Source of the DNA: Liopterus haemorrhoidalis
Lineage: Eukaryota > Arthropoda > Insecta > Coleoptera > Dytiscidae
NCBI GenBank assembly: GCA_963971575.1
Contig: OZ020624.1
Coordinates: forward strand, 28,656,356 to 28,720,355
Reading direction: 5' to 3'
DNA: 64,000 bases
The notes beneath the pieces were generated by a model. The model was not told where the DNA came from. It searched no databases and saw only the letters and a list, made by a program, of their open reading frames with translations. Below are positions 35,059 through 46,141 of this stretch, one piece after another; position 1 is the stretch's first letter; each line of letters opens with the position of its first letter. Made by a program: the position numbers and the translations under genes.

Positions 35059-36022
35059 TTATTGGTGTTATGTACATTATGAAAAAATGTTTACACAAGT
35101 CAAAAATTACATACATGTAAATTTAGATAAAATTACAAGAAACAGATTACAATGATATTACAATATATTAAAATGAGGTTAGTTAACAATTAAAATATTT
35201 TGAAAAGTCGATAGTATAAAATTCACTTACATTATATAAACAGTTTTCGGTCAGTATGAATTTCATGAGTTTATAGCTCTTTATCTCTAAAACCCTTATC
35301 TCCTCAGGTAAATGATTGTAAAGGATTGCGGCTAGATACGTACCATTTTTAGATTTACTTAATCTTAGTTTTGGTAGCCTTAGATTGCATTTACTCCGGA
35401 TGTTATAATTGTGAGTATTATAAATTTTTGCAAAGTCAGAGGGATTTTCCTTTACATATATCAAACAGGTATATACAAATAAACTGTAAACAGTCATTAT
35501 ATTCGATTTAGTGAACAATGAGCTGCAATGAGCCCTGTAGGGAGCATTGTTCACTATTCGTATGGCCTGTTTCTGTATTTTAAAGATGCGCTCAAGAAAA
35601 CTGCTACCACCACAGAGTAATATGCCATTAGAAACACGTGACTGGAAAGTGGCAAAGTAAAAAATGCCTAGGGTTTCGTATGAGACACACGATTTAAGTT
35701 TTCTCAACGCAAAATTATGTTTCCTTAACGAAGACGCAAGAAAATCAATATGCCGTTCCCAATTTAATTGGCCATCGATAATTAAGCCTAGGAACTTGAC
35801 TGGTTCGCCAAAAGTGATGTCGTTGGCTATGTTCCGGTTTAGTGAGAATATAACATTATGAATTTTATTCTCATTTAGGGTAAGGAGATTGGCAGAAAAC
35901 CAATCTTTGGCTTTGCTCATCGACTGCTCGGCTATTTGGTGCAGTTCTTCAGGAGAGAAATGTATGGATAATATAGTGGTGTCATCTGCGAATAGGATGA
36001 CATCAGAACTGCCAGAGGAAAT
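35029..36022 (-). pseudogene. Jockey-like LINE, RT C-terminal half with long open frame and (TTA)n tail
   Basis: The minus-strand frame is open from about 36015 to 35183, without frameshift. It reads SGSSDVILFADDTTILS (catalytic FADD intact), then WFSANLLTLNENKIHNVIF, FLGLIIDGQLNWERHIDFL, IFKIQKQAIRIVNNAPYRAH, and a tail ending LYNVSEFYTIDFSKYFNC. The stop is followed by 3' UTR and a nine-unit TTA tract (35029-35057). The 5' part, with the first RT motifs and the endonuclease, is missing by truncation. The unbroken frame makes this one of the younger LINE copies here. Confidence 0.85.
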
Positions 36023-36123
36023 CTAGTTCTGTCATCTAGAAAGGTTTTTGGCTGTGTTTTAATAAAATCAGTTCAATAAAAGTACATACTGATGTTCTCA
36101 TTCACATTTTTTTTTAAATTTCT

Positions 36124-36172
36124 TAAAGGGCCCCAAAATCTATGTGCCCAAGGGCCCCGGAATGGCCTAAGA
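36124..36172. repeat. Scrap of the GGGGCCCC hAT-like family
   Basis: gggccccaaaatctatgtgc followed by ccaagggccccggaatggcc resembles the right end of the inner element at 48693-50039 (ccccggggccccaaaagtcc). Too short to bound. Confidence 0.4.
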
Positions 36173-36479
36173 CGGCCGTGAGTATGCCTATTATCTATTG
36201 ATTAGATCTATTCAAATATATGAAAAACATATCAAAGTAATTTGAACTAAACATTTTAAAAATTGTCGAACCTTGTGAACCAGTGAATACTTTAAACAAT
36301 ATTGCAGTTTATCTGAACAACCAAGAGCGCACAACGATACCACGTTCAGTCTACACTCACGGGTGTCGAACGTGGCGATAGAACCTCATGCCTATAATAC
36401 TTCATAATATCCATCACCTGACGGCTTAATCAGTACTGAAACGATTCCATTTTTTTCTCTACTTAACATAGCTTCTGAA

Positions 36480-36660
36480 TCATGTCCCATATTTCCAAAT
36501 ATTAATTCAAAGATGCAGGTAATCATTTAGGGAAGGATTGGAGATCCCACCGTTGCAAAAATCATGGAATCTGAATAAATATATTTTTGTCCGTACTGGG
36601 ACTCCCACACTTACAAAACCAGTGAGTTGACCACTACGCTATCTCAACCATTCGCGTTAT
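36480..36660 (-). repeat. tRNA-derived SINE
   Basis: The minus strand has an A-box-like gttgagatagcgtagtgg and a B-box-like gggagtcccagtac at about 36655-36590. A body containing aatgattacctgcatctttg, then aattaatatttgg (about 36545-36495) follows. The body recurs at 63560-63620, and a related core occurs at 45085 and 47870. Confidence 0.6.
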
Positions 36661-37685
36661 TGCTGGCAAAGTCATATAAGAAGAGAATAATTTAAAGATT
36701 CAAACAGCATATTTTGATGGAAACAGATCAAGTCAAACGAAAATATGTTTGCAATTTGTTGCTGGAAGTAGTTAAATAGTTCAATTCAGTTTCTTTGTCA
36801 TACCGAATACTTCCCGACACTATCTATTTAAACTTAAATAAACCAATTTGTTTGAGTTTCTCAGTAAAGAATCTTTTTCTCTGTCCGATACATTCTTGTA
36901 GAAACTTTGTACATCTGAACTATAAAAGTAGTTCGCAACTTCACTTTATACTTTGAATCATAGCAAAATACTACATTTCTTTTGACGTAATGCAAATAAC
37001 CTCGGATTTGAAATATAACTTTGTTCTTGACAAATTGTTTGTGGTTTCTGGATTGTTTTCTTAGGTTATTGACGTTGTTAGATAGTTTTATATTATTTCT
37101 GACTGAAGAAAAAAAACTTTAAATTCTCAAGTTTTCTTTTCCAGGTAAAGTTAAAATCAACAAAACCACCTGACAATTCTCTTTCCTCTTGGAACTCGCT
37201 GTATTCAATTCTAAAATATCAGGGAAAGGTTAGGTATGAGTTATGAACTTTTTCGTCTTAATCAAGTTCCATCTCAGGGTCTAAAGAGTATTTACATGAT
37301 CCGGTTTTGTAATGTTTCGCGTAATATCTGTGTAAAGTTTTTGGGTAGAAACGGATCGCAAATAGGGTTCAACCTGATCTGCTCACCGTACTTTTGACAC
37401 TCGCAAGCATCAACGATTGATACACAGCACATAACTTAGACAGATAGTAAAGATTAGTTAATAAATTTTTGTTCCGCGGCAACAATATTGGTGCTTTCAA
37501 AGTAAGATCGTGAAGAAGTAACTCTGATAGGTTAAGAAAGTTCAGATAATCGATTGGATAGGTAATGGTGTCTTACTCATCTACAACCGTGTCAACAGAC
37601 ATGTAAGTACAGGAGATAGATTAAAACTAACCCCAGATTACTTTCCCAGTAAATATCGTCCTAACTTTGGAACTACTTTTGATTG
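36661..37685. other. No recognisable feature
   Basis: AT-rich. No supported gene or bounded repeat. Confidence 0.45.
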
Positions 37686-38527
37686 CGTCCCCACTATATT
37701 ACTGGAGAAACTCTCCTTATATGGTTTCACACCTGAGAGTTGCTCCCTTTTAGAATCATATCTTTTAAATAGAACTCAGTAGATTCAATAATGCTAAATA
37801 AAGACTAATCTAATTTAAATTTAATAATAAATTATTTGAAACTTTATTTCTTTTATATGGAGTTCCACATGGATCAATTCTAGGACCTCTATTGTTTATA
37901 ATATACATTAATGTCCTGCCTTCATTAATTTCCAGAAATTCTAAATCTATTTTATGACTCTAGTTTTGTTTTGAGATCATCAGACTATGATCAGCTATTT
38001 ACTGATACCGGGTACTCACTATTTCGAGGAAACTAAGCTCTGGTTTATATCTAATAAACTCTCTATTAACGATGATAAAACTCAAACTATGCTCATCAGC
38101 TTTAGAAATCACATGTATGAAAATGAAGCAAGCGTAAAATATCTTGGTATTTACGTAGATCCGAAACTAACGTGAGATCAACATTAATCATTTATGTAAT
38201 ACTTTGTGTAAGTAAATTTACATGCTAAGGCAATTGGCTAATTCGGTTTCCAAGCCTACTTTTCTGATTGCATATTTTGGGTTGTTTCAGTCACACATTT
38301 CTTATGGGATATTAGCCTGGGGACATGCATCATTGTCAAATAAAGTTTTTAGGCTACACCGCCGGATATTAAGAATAATTGCTCGCATTTCCCATAGGGC
38401 TGAGTGTCGTTTACATTTCGCCGACCTTCATATTAAGAAACTGTCTTCTTTGTACATTTTTCAAAGTTTATTGTATGTACACAAAACAAATTCGTATCTA
38501 TCTACGTATGAAGAAATACTGAAGTGA
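37686..38527 (+). pseudogene. Jockey-like LINE reverse transcriptase relic
   Basis: The plus-strand blocks are FDCVPTILLEKLSLYGFTPE, SCSLLESYLLNRTQ, LLYGVPHGSILGPLLFIIYI, then LWFISNKLSINDDKTQTMLI, VKYLGIYVDPKLT and MLRQLANSVSKPTFLIAYFG. SHISYGILAWGH, VFRLHRRILRIIARISHRAE and LYIFQSLLYVHKT follow. Several stops and frameshifts occur between 37780 and 38220, and the region of the FADD box is destroyed. The copy ends at 38527 near the 38565 TIR element. Confidence 0.85.
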
Positions 38528-38564
38528 TGGATTTTGTTTTACCCGTGCGCACAAATATCAGTAT

Positions 38565-39160
38565 AGGATTCCACACACCAAAGCGGCCGCGGTGGCGGTA
38601 GCGTTAGCGATACGACTAGCGATCAGGTCTCCTCACACTAACGCGGTGGGAGTGGCGGTAGCGGTAGCGATCAGTTAGTGAATCACGTATATAGTTGTAT
38701 GATAATATGGATTGCGAGAATACAATAGAATAATTAATTGTATGTAGAGGAAAAATAATAATCTACTTACTATCAATTTCCAAAACTTTTTCTATTTCGT
38801 CCCACACTTTATTTGTTTTCCTAATATTCTTGTAATCAGGATGTGCTAAGTCATACAAAATTAAATGATCCTTTATTGATCTATGATTTTTTCTGTTAAA
38901 TTATCTATTTTCGATATACTTTTCTTAAATATATTCACTCTGTGGTATATAAACAATGAATATCGCGCGGCCTAACGCAACTTGTCGAGTTCGGCCGCCA
39001 GTGTTTGCTGATCGCTAGAGTGAACGCTGCATTCGGCGTCGTTCTTAGATTGCTGAACGCTTGTATTTGCGTGGTCTCATTGTATTATATAGGTTGCGTT
39101 AAGCCGCCGCCGTAACGCTACCGCGGCCGCCACCGCAGCCGCTTTGGTGTGTGGAATCCT
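38565..39160. mobile_element. GC-ended TIR element carrying a MADF exon
   Basis: The left end is aggattccacacaccaaagc; the right end is its inverted counterpart (gctttggtgtgtggaatcct). Further GC-rich inverted blocks follow (ggccgcggtggcggtagcgtta and its complement with small insertions). The element is 596 bp, and its interior is AT-rich with a MADF-like coding fragment on the minus strand. Flanks (ATA and TTA beside the GG/CC ends) do not give a clean duplication. MADF/Myb-like accessory proteins are a known partner of PIF/Harbinger transposases, which suggests that superfamily by inference. Confidence 0.75.
38779..38912 (-). pseudogene. MADF-domain exon fragment
   Basis: On the minus strand one frame reads DHLILYDLAHPDYKNIRKTN, then KVWDEIEKVLEID. 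LYDxxHPDYKNxxKKxxxWxEI is the signature of the MADF DNA-binding domain. The upstream piece (LTEKII) sits in another frame, so there is one frameshift near 38895. The end, GATAGTAAGTAG, contains a strong splice-donor consensus, so this may be a first exon. The second half of the domain (residues after VLEID) is missing. Confidence 0.65.
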
Positions 39161-40344
39161 TAAATCTTTACTACTGAACAGATTTAATTTTTATTTTAAA
39201 TTCTGATTAGCGAATAATTCATGTACCAACTTTGTCGCTAACGAAATCTATTTTGTCGCTGATAAAATCGCGTTAAATATGTACGGAACATGAATTTTGG
39301 TTTACCTGCGCACACAAATATCCTTATAGCTGATTTATTAGAGGTATTTTAAATCAAGGAAGCGATTTCTAAGTCAAGAAATCTCATGAATGAACAAGTT
39401 GAGTTTAGATGGCCGCCTCTTCTTAATTCCTTTTAATCCTCTCTCTCATATAATTTTACCTTTTATGTAGGGTTTTCCTAATTATAGCCACAATTGTTCC
39501 AAAACCCTCTCATCTCTAATAGTTTGTGAATTTTCTATTTATATTAATGTATTTCTGTAAACCCTTTTTCTGAAGATGTCTTCATAGGCCGAAATACGTA
39601 TCAAATAAACTCGTTTTATTATTTTTTCCTAGGATTTTATAAGCATTCTTTTGAGTAATCTAAAAATGCATTATTAATATTCAATTAACTTATAAATAAC
39701 ACATCGCAGCTATTTATATCTTAACACACAATTACAAGAGTAGTTTGTTTTGAAAGACGGATGATAAATTATTCATTTTTATTTGCCAATTTTAAATGTA
39801 TTTGCAAAGAGATTACTTTGTTTTGCTCTAACTGATGCACGGGCGTTTAAAGTTTTATAAACAAGGCACAAAAACATAATTTACATAAATAAATAATCCA
39901 GAGCGCATTTAATTGTTATTAGCCATTGTCATTTGAAATGTTTTTTTATGACTTGCTCCTTGTATAAAGGACCAAACGATTAAGTTGACAGAAGATTTAT
40001 TATTAGTAAACAATACAATATATTCCAAGAGGAAAGGTCAATGTTTTCGGAGATGCTATTGACCATTTTAAGAAAAAAACAACCACATGGTTTATTCCAA
40101 ACGGTTTCCAAGATGGGCTATCTGAATATGCACAATATTTTTAGAAATAGATTAGGTTTCATGGGTTGTAGTTTTTGATTTGGTCTCCCTAATTGTAGAA
40201 ACTAAATCAGAAACTAAAAGAAAAACATCCAAATTTATTTAACCGAAAAAGAATAATTTTTCATTCTGACAAAGTACGTATTCATTCAGTAAAAACAACC
40301 CATGAAAAAAATTAGGACTTAAACGGCATTCACCCGAATAATGG
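39161..40344. other. No recognisable feature
   Basis: AT-rich. No supported gene or repeat. Confidence 0.45.
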
Positions 40345-40453
40345 CGTATTCGATTGGACCACTCTGGAATTGCTCCGCGAGCAAGCAAATGGCGTCATGT
40401 TCTATGCGAGTTTTACTAGCGAGCGCGCCAGAGCGAACTCCCAATCGAATACG
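40345..40453. mobile_element. TIR unit with CGTATTCGATTGG ends
   Basis: Inverted termini cgtattcgattgg (40345) and cccaatcgaatacg (to 40453) enclose about 80 bases with GCGAGCAAG-type subterminal motifs. Further copies of the same terminus lie at 41822-41835 and 41929-41942. It may be a solo MITE or the left end of a larger element reaching 41835. Confidence 0.6.
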
Positions 40454-40548
40454 TTTTTACTATTATTATTATTAATTATTTAAAAATGCATTGATTTCCT
40501 TGCGTAAACAGTGCAGGATAATACTTTTTGTATCATCATCATCAAGCC

Positions 40549-41548
40549 TTATCCATCATCGGGTGATTTTGGAATGCCTCTAAAAAGAGCATAGGCTGTC
40601 AATAAAATGTCTCCATCTAACTCGTCTATCTGCATTGGCTTCAAGTCGGTGATGTTGTTATACAGTCTTTTGTCTTGGTTTTGGGAGCTCCATTCATTTA
40701 TTTCCAGCAGTGTTGAGCGACGCCAGGTGTTCTTGGATCGCCCTCTACGTCTAGTACCCTGAGGGTTGTATGCTAGTGCATAGCGACACACTTCGCTAGG
40801 AGCCCTTCGAAGAGTGTGTTCTAACCAACCATATTTTCTTTTTTTTTATTTGCAAATCCATTTGACCAGTTCTTTTCCCCAATCCTACGTTTGATATTCT
40901 ACGTGGCCAATAAATGTGAAGGATTCTTCGAAGACATCGATTTATAAATACTCGCACTCTTCTTTTGATAGCTTCTGTTACGAATCAAGTCTCGCTGCCG
41001 TACAGAAGAACTAACGACACGCATGCCCTGAATATGGTAGTTTTCGTGGAAGTACTGTAGATCGCAGAATTCCATACACGGCTAAGTTGAATGAAGGCGC
41101 CTCTCGCTTTGCTTATTCTGCTTTCCACATCTATATCCGCGCCACCGTCCACAGACACAACACTCCCCAAGTACTGGAAATCATCAACACCCTCGATTTG
41201 ATGGTTACCGATTAGTAAAGGTCTATCGGTTTCTGCATTTATTCGCATTTTTTGGAGCTATTATTTTTTTAATCAACTTTTGTAGATTCAATCGTGAGGT
41301 CATTCAGTTTTCGCTGCATGTCTCCATTCTTATGCGACAACTCACATTTTACGTCTGCAAAATCCAGTCTGACTGTTGGTGTTAGCGGATTTCAAATGAT
41401 TCCTCTGGGTTTTTTGGCTGTTGATCGTCTAGCCACGGCGTCTAAAACTATCAAAAAAAGAAACGGTGACATCACACAACCTTGTCTAACACCTGTAATG
41501 GTTGGAAAGGGTTCTGACAAGCTACCATCATGTAGAACGAAGTTTTTG
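40549..41548 (-). pseudogene. LINE reverse transcriptase relic (GVRQGCVMSPFLF type)
   Basis: The minus strand from 41548 reads VLHDGSLSEPFPTITGVRQG, CVMSPFLFLIVLDAV, then LDFADVKCELSHKNGDMQRK. The catalytic FADD is altered to FADV. QIEGVDDFQYLGSVVSVDGG, ISKARGAFIQLSRVWNS and RACVSLVLLYGSET follow, and finally YALAYNPQGTRRRGRSKNTW at 40549-40791. There are several frameshifts. The copy lies inside a pair of CGTATTCGATTGG termini, so it probably inserted into a DNA element. RTE-like by motif style. Confidence 0.85.
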
Positions 41549-41599
41549 TATAATTTTTATTATATTATTTTTGTAATTGCAATATTTATTTGTTTTCTG

Positions 41600-41743
41600 T
41601 TTATTTATATTAGCAAAATGTACCGCTTTTAAAATTATTTTATGTCTTTTAATTTCTAAATTTGAAAAAGAAACATCACCACTTGATGAAGATTCAACTA
41701 GTTCTAATAAACATACTAGATTTGAAATACCGCTAGTTGCCAT
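41600..41743 (-). pseudogene. Possible first exon of a PIF/Harbinger-like transposase
   Basis: A minus-strand ATG at 41743 lies about 80 bases inside the TIR at 41822-41835. It opens MATSGISNLVCLLELVESSS, then SGDVSFSNLEIKRHKIILKA. A short acidic/serine-rich N-terminal exon just inside the TIR is the layout of Harbinger nuclease genes, but there is no diagnostic motif. Downstream sequence is displaced by the LINE relic. Low confidence. Confidence 0.25.
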
Positions 41744-41821
41744 ATATTGCTCGACGCTGCTCTGAAACTTTAGCCACAGCAAGAAAAAGTACTCGCACTG
41801 CACTCTCAGAGCAGTGATGTT

Positions 41822-41942
41822 CCCAATCGAATACGAAATTTTAACAACTCTAGAGCGACTGCTCGGCCATTCGAATCCGAAACTTGCTCGCCAAGTGAAC
41901 TGAGTACATAGTAGAGCACCTAATCGAATACACTATAAGTAA
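41822..41942. repeat. Two further CGTATTCGATTGG-type termini
   Basis: cccaatcgaatacg (41822-41835) and cctaatcgaatacac (41929-41942) are in the same orientation, each with GCTC/GCGAGCAAG-type subterminal motifs. They are inverted relative to 40345. Confidence 0.6.
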
Positions 41943-41954
41943 ATTCGAAGACAG

Positions 41955-42068
41955 CGAAAAAGAGAGAGAAAGAGAGAGAAAGAGAGAGAAAGAAAGAGAA
42001 AGAGAGAGAAAGAGAGAGAAAGAGAGAAAAAGAGAGAGAAAAAGAGAGAAAAAGAGAGAAAGAGAGAC
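41955..42068. repeat. GA-rich microsatellite
   Basis: About 110 bases of agagagaa/agagaaaa units (purine strand plus). The minus-strand serine/leucine/phenylalanine ORF across it is low-complexity chance. Confidence 0.95.
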
Positions 42069-42589
42069 AAATCATAAATGTCTGTAATGTAATATTCATT
42101 TAATATTGAGAGTATTGAGCTCTGCAACTCTTATGTATTAGCCGCCACTGCTTTTCAATATTTCTTATGATTTTACTAAATTATCACTTATATTGCTCCA
42201 ATTAATATTATATAATTCTACTTTGAAATAATTACCCATATCCCCCCAAGTGTAAAAGAGTAAAAGTTATACGCATTTTAAAAATTTAGTTCCATCGATT
42301 CCCGGTTGAGTAGTTGTTGGCCGTGTTGTTAATTAACTAAGAGTATTGTTGCATGTCAAATACTGTTTTGTATCTGAAAGCAACATAAATATATGAATGA
42401 TTAAATAATAGAAAGTTACTTACGTTCATTTTCTTTAGAATTATTTTTATCGGGAGATTTTTGATTTAAATTATCAATTTCCGCACAGATGTGAAATTTT
42501 AATAATAAATAATTATATTTATCTTAATTTCCTTATTATTTTGATCATATTCGAAGGCTAAAAAGAGTTTATATTAACTTCAAATTTCC
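42069..42589. other. No recognisable feature
   Basis: AT-rich spacer. Confidence 0.45.
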
Positions 42590-43262
42590 GAAGGATTTAA
42601 ATCGGGCATGTGCAATATCATGGAGTTTACAAGAACAGTCTTTCTGAAGACTCCAACAGTAGCAGGCCATCATGTGGCTATCTTCTCTTCCTTGATATCT
42701 ATCTTCCATAGTTTTATGTCCTGATGGAATCTTTCTCCCAGTTCTTCACTAAAATCACGGTTTTCTGGTAAGTGGTCATAATACAACCGAGAATATTAAA
42801 GTTGGAAAGCATATTTTCCACTAATTCTCTGCTTATGATTTCCAAGAAAATTTTGTACTACTTGCATAAATGAACAAGAATTAGATTCAATCTCGTTCAT
42901 TGGTGCGGTTGGATTGGATTGTGGATCTTCAGTAGGTTGCCTTATCTGAGGACCATCAAATATTCTGGCTTTCAGTTTTTCAGAGTTAATCCCAGGAAAT
43001 TTACGTGTCAAGTAGCCTACACAAAGTCCATCTCGATTTAAAGCCTTCAAAAATTGCTACATAAGTCCAAACTTGATATGCAAGGGTGGAAATATAATTT
43101 TCTCTCTCGCAACCAAAGGTTCGTTGACAACGTTTTGTTTTTCTTGAATTATGACATTTCTTAATGGAAATCACCCAATTTCTGTTAACCCAGTGCTGAT
43201 CCTTAGCTCTGCTGTCCCGAAGACATAAAAAACAAGTATGATGAGGAAGTAATGGGATTCGG
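42590..43262 (-). pseudogene. Repetitive GERFHQD ORF, largest relic
   Basis: On the minus strand from 43262, the blocks are IPLLPHHTCFLCLRDSRAKD, QHWVNRNWVISIKK, a gap or frameshift, then KIIFPPLHIKFGLM, FLKALNRDGLCVGYLTRKFP, KLKARIFDGPQIRQ and SCSFMQVVQNFLGNHK. After a frameshift, YDHLPENRDFSEELGERFHQ and DIKL follow, then MEDRYQGRED and CYCYWS-like remains. This is the family order of the uncharacterised repetitive arthropod ORF (LCLRDSRAKD, IFDGPQIR, NFLGNH, GERFHQD, YQGRW). At least four lesions break it. I do not know its biochemical role. Confidence 0.75.
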
Positions 43263-44467
43263 ACTGGTCAGAAATTAAAATTAATACAATATTTTAACTT
43301 CGCTTTGCGTTGGTTACGGACGTAACCATCTAATTCAATAAAAAACAAGGATATTTTGTATATCCACTTTGCTCTCCAAGGAGGAAGTTTACAGTTTTTA
43401 GATAAAAAACTAAAATCAATTAGTCTGTATCTCAAAAATTAGAGCTGCTACGAAAAAGAGTCAGGTATTTTTGGAATCAGCACATCAAAAATAACCAAAA
43501 TCAGTTAGTTTTCCGGCACCAAGATAAAAAATTATTTGTTGGGCAGTGTTATTTGTATTTGTGTTTTATTGACAGTTTATTTAGGGGTTGTTATTCAGTT
43601 TAGTGCTTTTACTGGTGCCTTTTTGATAGTCTATTATGTTGGTTGTATTGGTGTTGTTTTGTAGTTGTTGTGTCATGTCCGATATATTGTAATTGTGGAG
43701 ATAATTATTTGATTAATAGTGGGAAATTCGTTACACTGTTTGTGTAAATTAAAATGAGATAAAAATTTATTGGCGGAAATTTTCCAAGGGCACTAGCTAG
43801 GTTTAATCATATTTTCTATTTGTTATCCGTCTACTATCATAATTAATATTTGTAAATTTGGTTAATTGTATTTTTTTCCGTCAAATCTTAATGTTCGTAA
43901 ATGCATAAAAATTAAAAAAACCTGTTGTCATGTTTAATAAAATTAATGAAATACCTATTAACTAATATGTAATCGGCCTTTTACAACAAGGAAATAAATG
44001 TTTTGATCTAAAAAATAATAAAATAAGTACACTTATTAACTAACTTAAGTCAGTAACCAGTTATTGTTTTTTAGTTTACTTAAGTTTATACTGCGCCTGC
44101 GTACTACCTTTCATTAAATGCATTTTGAACGAGTATGATAATAATACTTTAGTCAGAATCGAAAGTGAATTGAAAGAAAAATAGTGCAAGTTAAGTTGTG
44201 TTCGACAGTTTGGTGCTATGCTTTGGTGCTTATTGAATCTATTATTTTAAAAATTGTTCTTCAATAGTTAAAAGTGTTTGTGTGGATCTATAGTCTGATA
44301 CATAAGTTTTTGGGATATTTTAAAAGTTTTATTAATATTAAAAAAGGTATAAATCATATCAATTTGTCTACAATTTCTAGGAACAAGTTCCATTGTTGTT
44401 TATTCTACAATTTTAAAAGCATGTTACCCAAAAACGGACCGCGGTTTTAAAAGCATTACTAGGACAT
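43263..44467. other. No recognisable feature
   Basis: AT-rich. Nothing I can support. Confidence 0.45.
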
Positions 44468-45047
44468 TATACAGTACCTAGACAAAATATTATAACCACT
44501 TACAAAAACAACTGTTTATTAAAAATGCCGACATATAATCATATGCTACTTTAATTATTTCTTTAACATATCGTGTATTTATTAAAATATAAGCTATTTT
44601 ACACATCTTCAACTCTGAGATCTTCTGTATTTTTATTCTGAGACAGATTTGCAAGAACAAAAAGTACCGATTTTGTCCTGGCCAGGTAATTCGCCGGATA
44701 TCAATCCTATCGAAAATGTTTGGAGCCTCCTGAAAAGACTTGTTTATGATTTAAATAATACTTATAACCAAGTTTTAATAATATTAAAAAAGTATGGCAT
44801 GGCTCTCCAGAAATTGAAAATTGTAATAGGGCATGTATTGGGAGTATGCCTCGAAGAACTGTGGCAGTAATAAAAGCATAGGGGGGCAACACAAAATATT
44901 AAAATCATTTTATAAATCTACTAAAATAATTTGAAATAATAAAATACAAAATAAAAATAAAATTGGTATATTACTATTTGGTTGATTTTGTGTAAAACAA
45001 TGAATTTTTAAAAAAGTGGTTATAATATTTTGTGTAGGTACTGTATA
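44468..45047. mobile_element. Internally deleted Tc1-like element, TA-flanked
   Basis: The inverted termini tacagtacctagacaaaata (44470) and the matching right end (to 45045) share about 30 bases, continuing ttataaccact. TA flanks each side. Inside, the plus strand keeps the C-terminal end of a Tc1 transposase. Length is 576 bp, so the N-terminal two thirds were deleted. It is a different lineage from the copy at 19011-19580. Confidence 0.85.
44649..44890 (+). pseudogene. Tc1-like transposase C-terminal fragment
   Basis: The plus-strand reading is VPILSWPGNSPDINPIENVW, SLLKRLVYDLNNT, then after a frameshift MPRTVAVIKA-like residues before the stop near 44880. SPDINPIENVW carries the third catalytic residue. 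The first two catalytic residues and the DNA-binding domain are gone. Confidence 0.8.
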
Positions 45048-45069
45048 TTATTTTCGGTTTCGTAGCCTC

Positions 45070-45195
45070 AACTATTTATTGCTTAAAATGAGTACCTGTG
45101 TATACAGGGATAATAGGACCGATCGAAACGTCAAACTGACCACGAGGCTTTCATATCTATGATAGTCTTGAAACGGAGAACTTACTTTTTCTGCC
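45070..45195 (+). repeat. SINE body fragment (family of 47775-48028)
   Basis: aaaatgagtacctgtgtata, cagggataataggacc, gatcgaaacgtcaaactgac and ggctttcatatctatga match, in inverted orientation, the body of the SINE at 47775-47910 with a few differences. The tRNA-like head is not present here. Confidence 0.75.
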
Positions 45196-45347
45196 CCTTG
45201 CCTAATTGAGCGTTGGATCCTATTACTATTATTTTTTTTAGCATTTTTTGTGGTTTTTCGTTTTCCAGTTTCCAGTCCATTATCGTATTTCTGAAGTCGG
45301 ATTTTGTAAAATACAAAACCTTCTTTAATTTTTACAGACCTCCAACA

Positions 45348-45584
45348 TATACCGTGAGTTCAAAAAGAAATTACATAAGGGTTGGCTGTGGAAAAATAAT
45401 GTCTATTGTAAGCTTTATATTACAATTTTTATTATTATTTTTATTGTAGCTTAATTGAATTTTCAATAGAAATTTATGACAACAACAGTGATGGCAGTTA
45501 ATTGACAGTTAAAGCATGCAGTACACATTATTTTATTTTTCCACAGCCAACCCTTATGTTATTTCTTTTTGAACACAAGGTATA
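45348..45584. mobile_element. Tc1/mariner-like MITE
   Basis: Inverted arms of about 50 bases (taccgtgagttcaaaaagaa, attacataagggttggctgt and ggaaaaataatg, with the right arm to 45582) flank an AT-rich centre. TA at both edges (45348-45349 and 45583-45584) suggests a Tc1/mariner-type target. About 233 bp, non-coding. Confidence 0.8.
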
Positions 45585-45684
45585 AGGGAGGTATTGTGAT
45601 CATACTGATTTTGACATTTCGAGATTTCGATGGATTTCCACGAATTGAGGTCCTGACATAATGTTTTGACTATTTTTAGCATGA

Positions 45685-45755
45685 TGTCTGTTTGTCTGTC
45701 ATTCTGTCTGTCTGTCTGTGTGTCTGTCTGTCTGTCTATCGGTCTGTCTGTTGGT
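45685..45755. repeat. CTGT-rich microsatellite
   Basis: Degenerate ctgtctgtctgt units over about 70 bases. Unlike copies A-C of the CTGT/TIR element, no agggttttgtaggta terminus lies nearby, so this is a separate locus. Confidence 0.85.
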
Positions 45756-46141
45756 CCGGGTACACGTGCAGGGCAAATTCGGCTAAAAGGATTTTTATAA
45801 AACTTCATATTTAAGCTCTTGACAATGGCACGAGTTGATCAACTTTTGTTAAAAATTGGTTAACTAGAAATGGGAGTTTACTCGTGTCGGTTTTAAGATA
45901 TTTGCGAACATTTCACAACAAAGAAATATTTTGAAAAAATTTATTTAACAAAAGTTGCTATAAAAGCAATAACTAACAACTTTTGTGTGAAACATTTTTT
46001 GATAAAGCAGCATAAATTAAACAAGTACTTGTGATGGCGATCAATCCTGTGGTGGCCACAGTTGATTTTTTATTTAAATTTTTTACATATGATGTGATTA
46101 CATTCAAAATGTTGACAAAATGTTGAATGTTTGAGATAATC

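Noticed and set aside
41933..42127. Serine/phenylalanine/leucine-rich protein on the minus strand
   Set aside because: It is a translation of the GA microsatellite.
45685..45755. Fourth copy of the CTGT/TIR element
   Set aside because: Only the CTGT microsatellite is shared. The termini and ordered blocks of copies A-C are missing.
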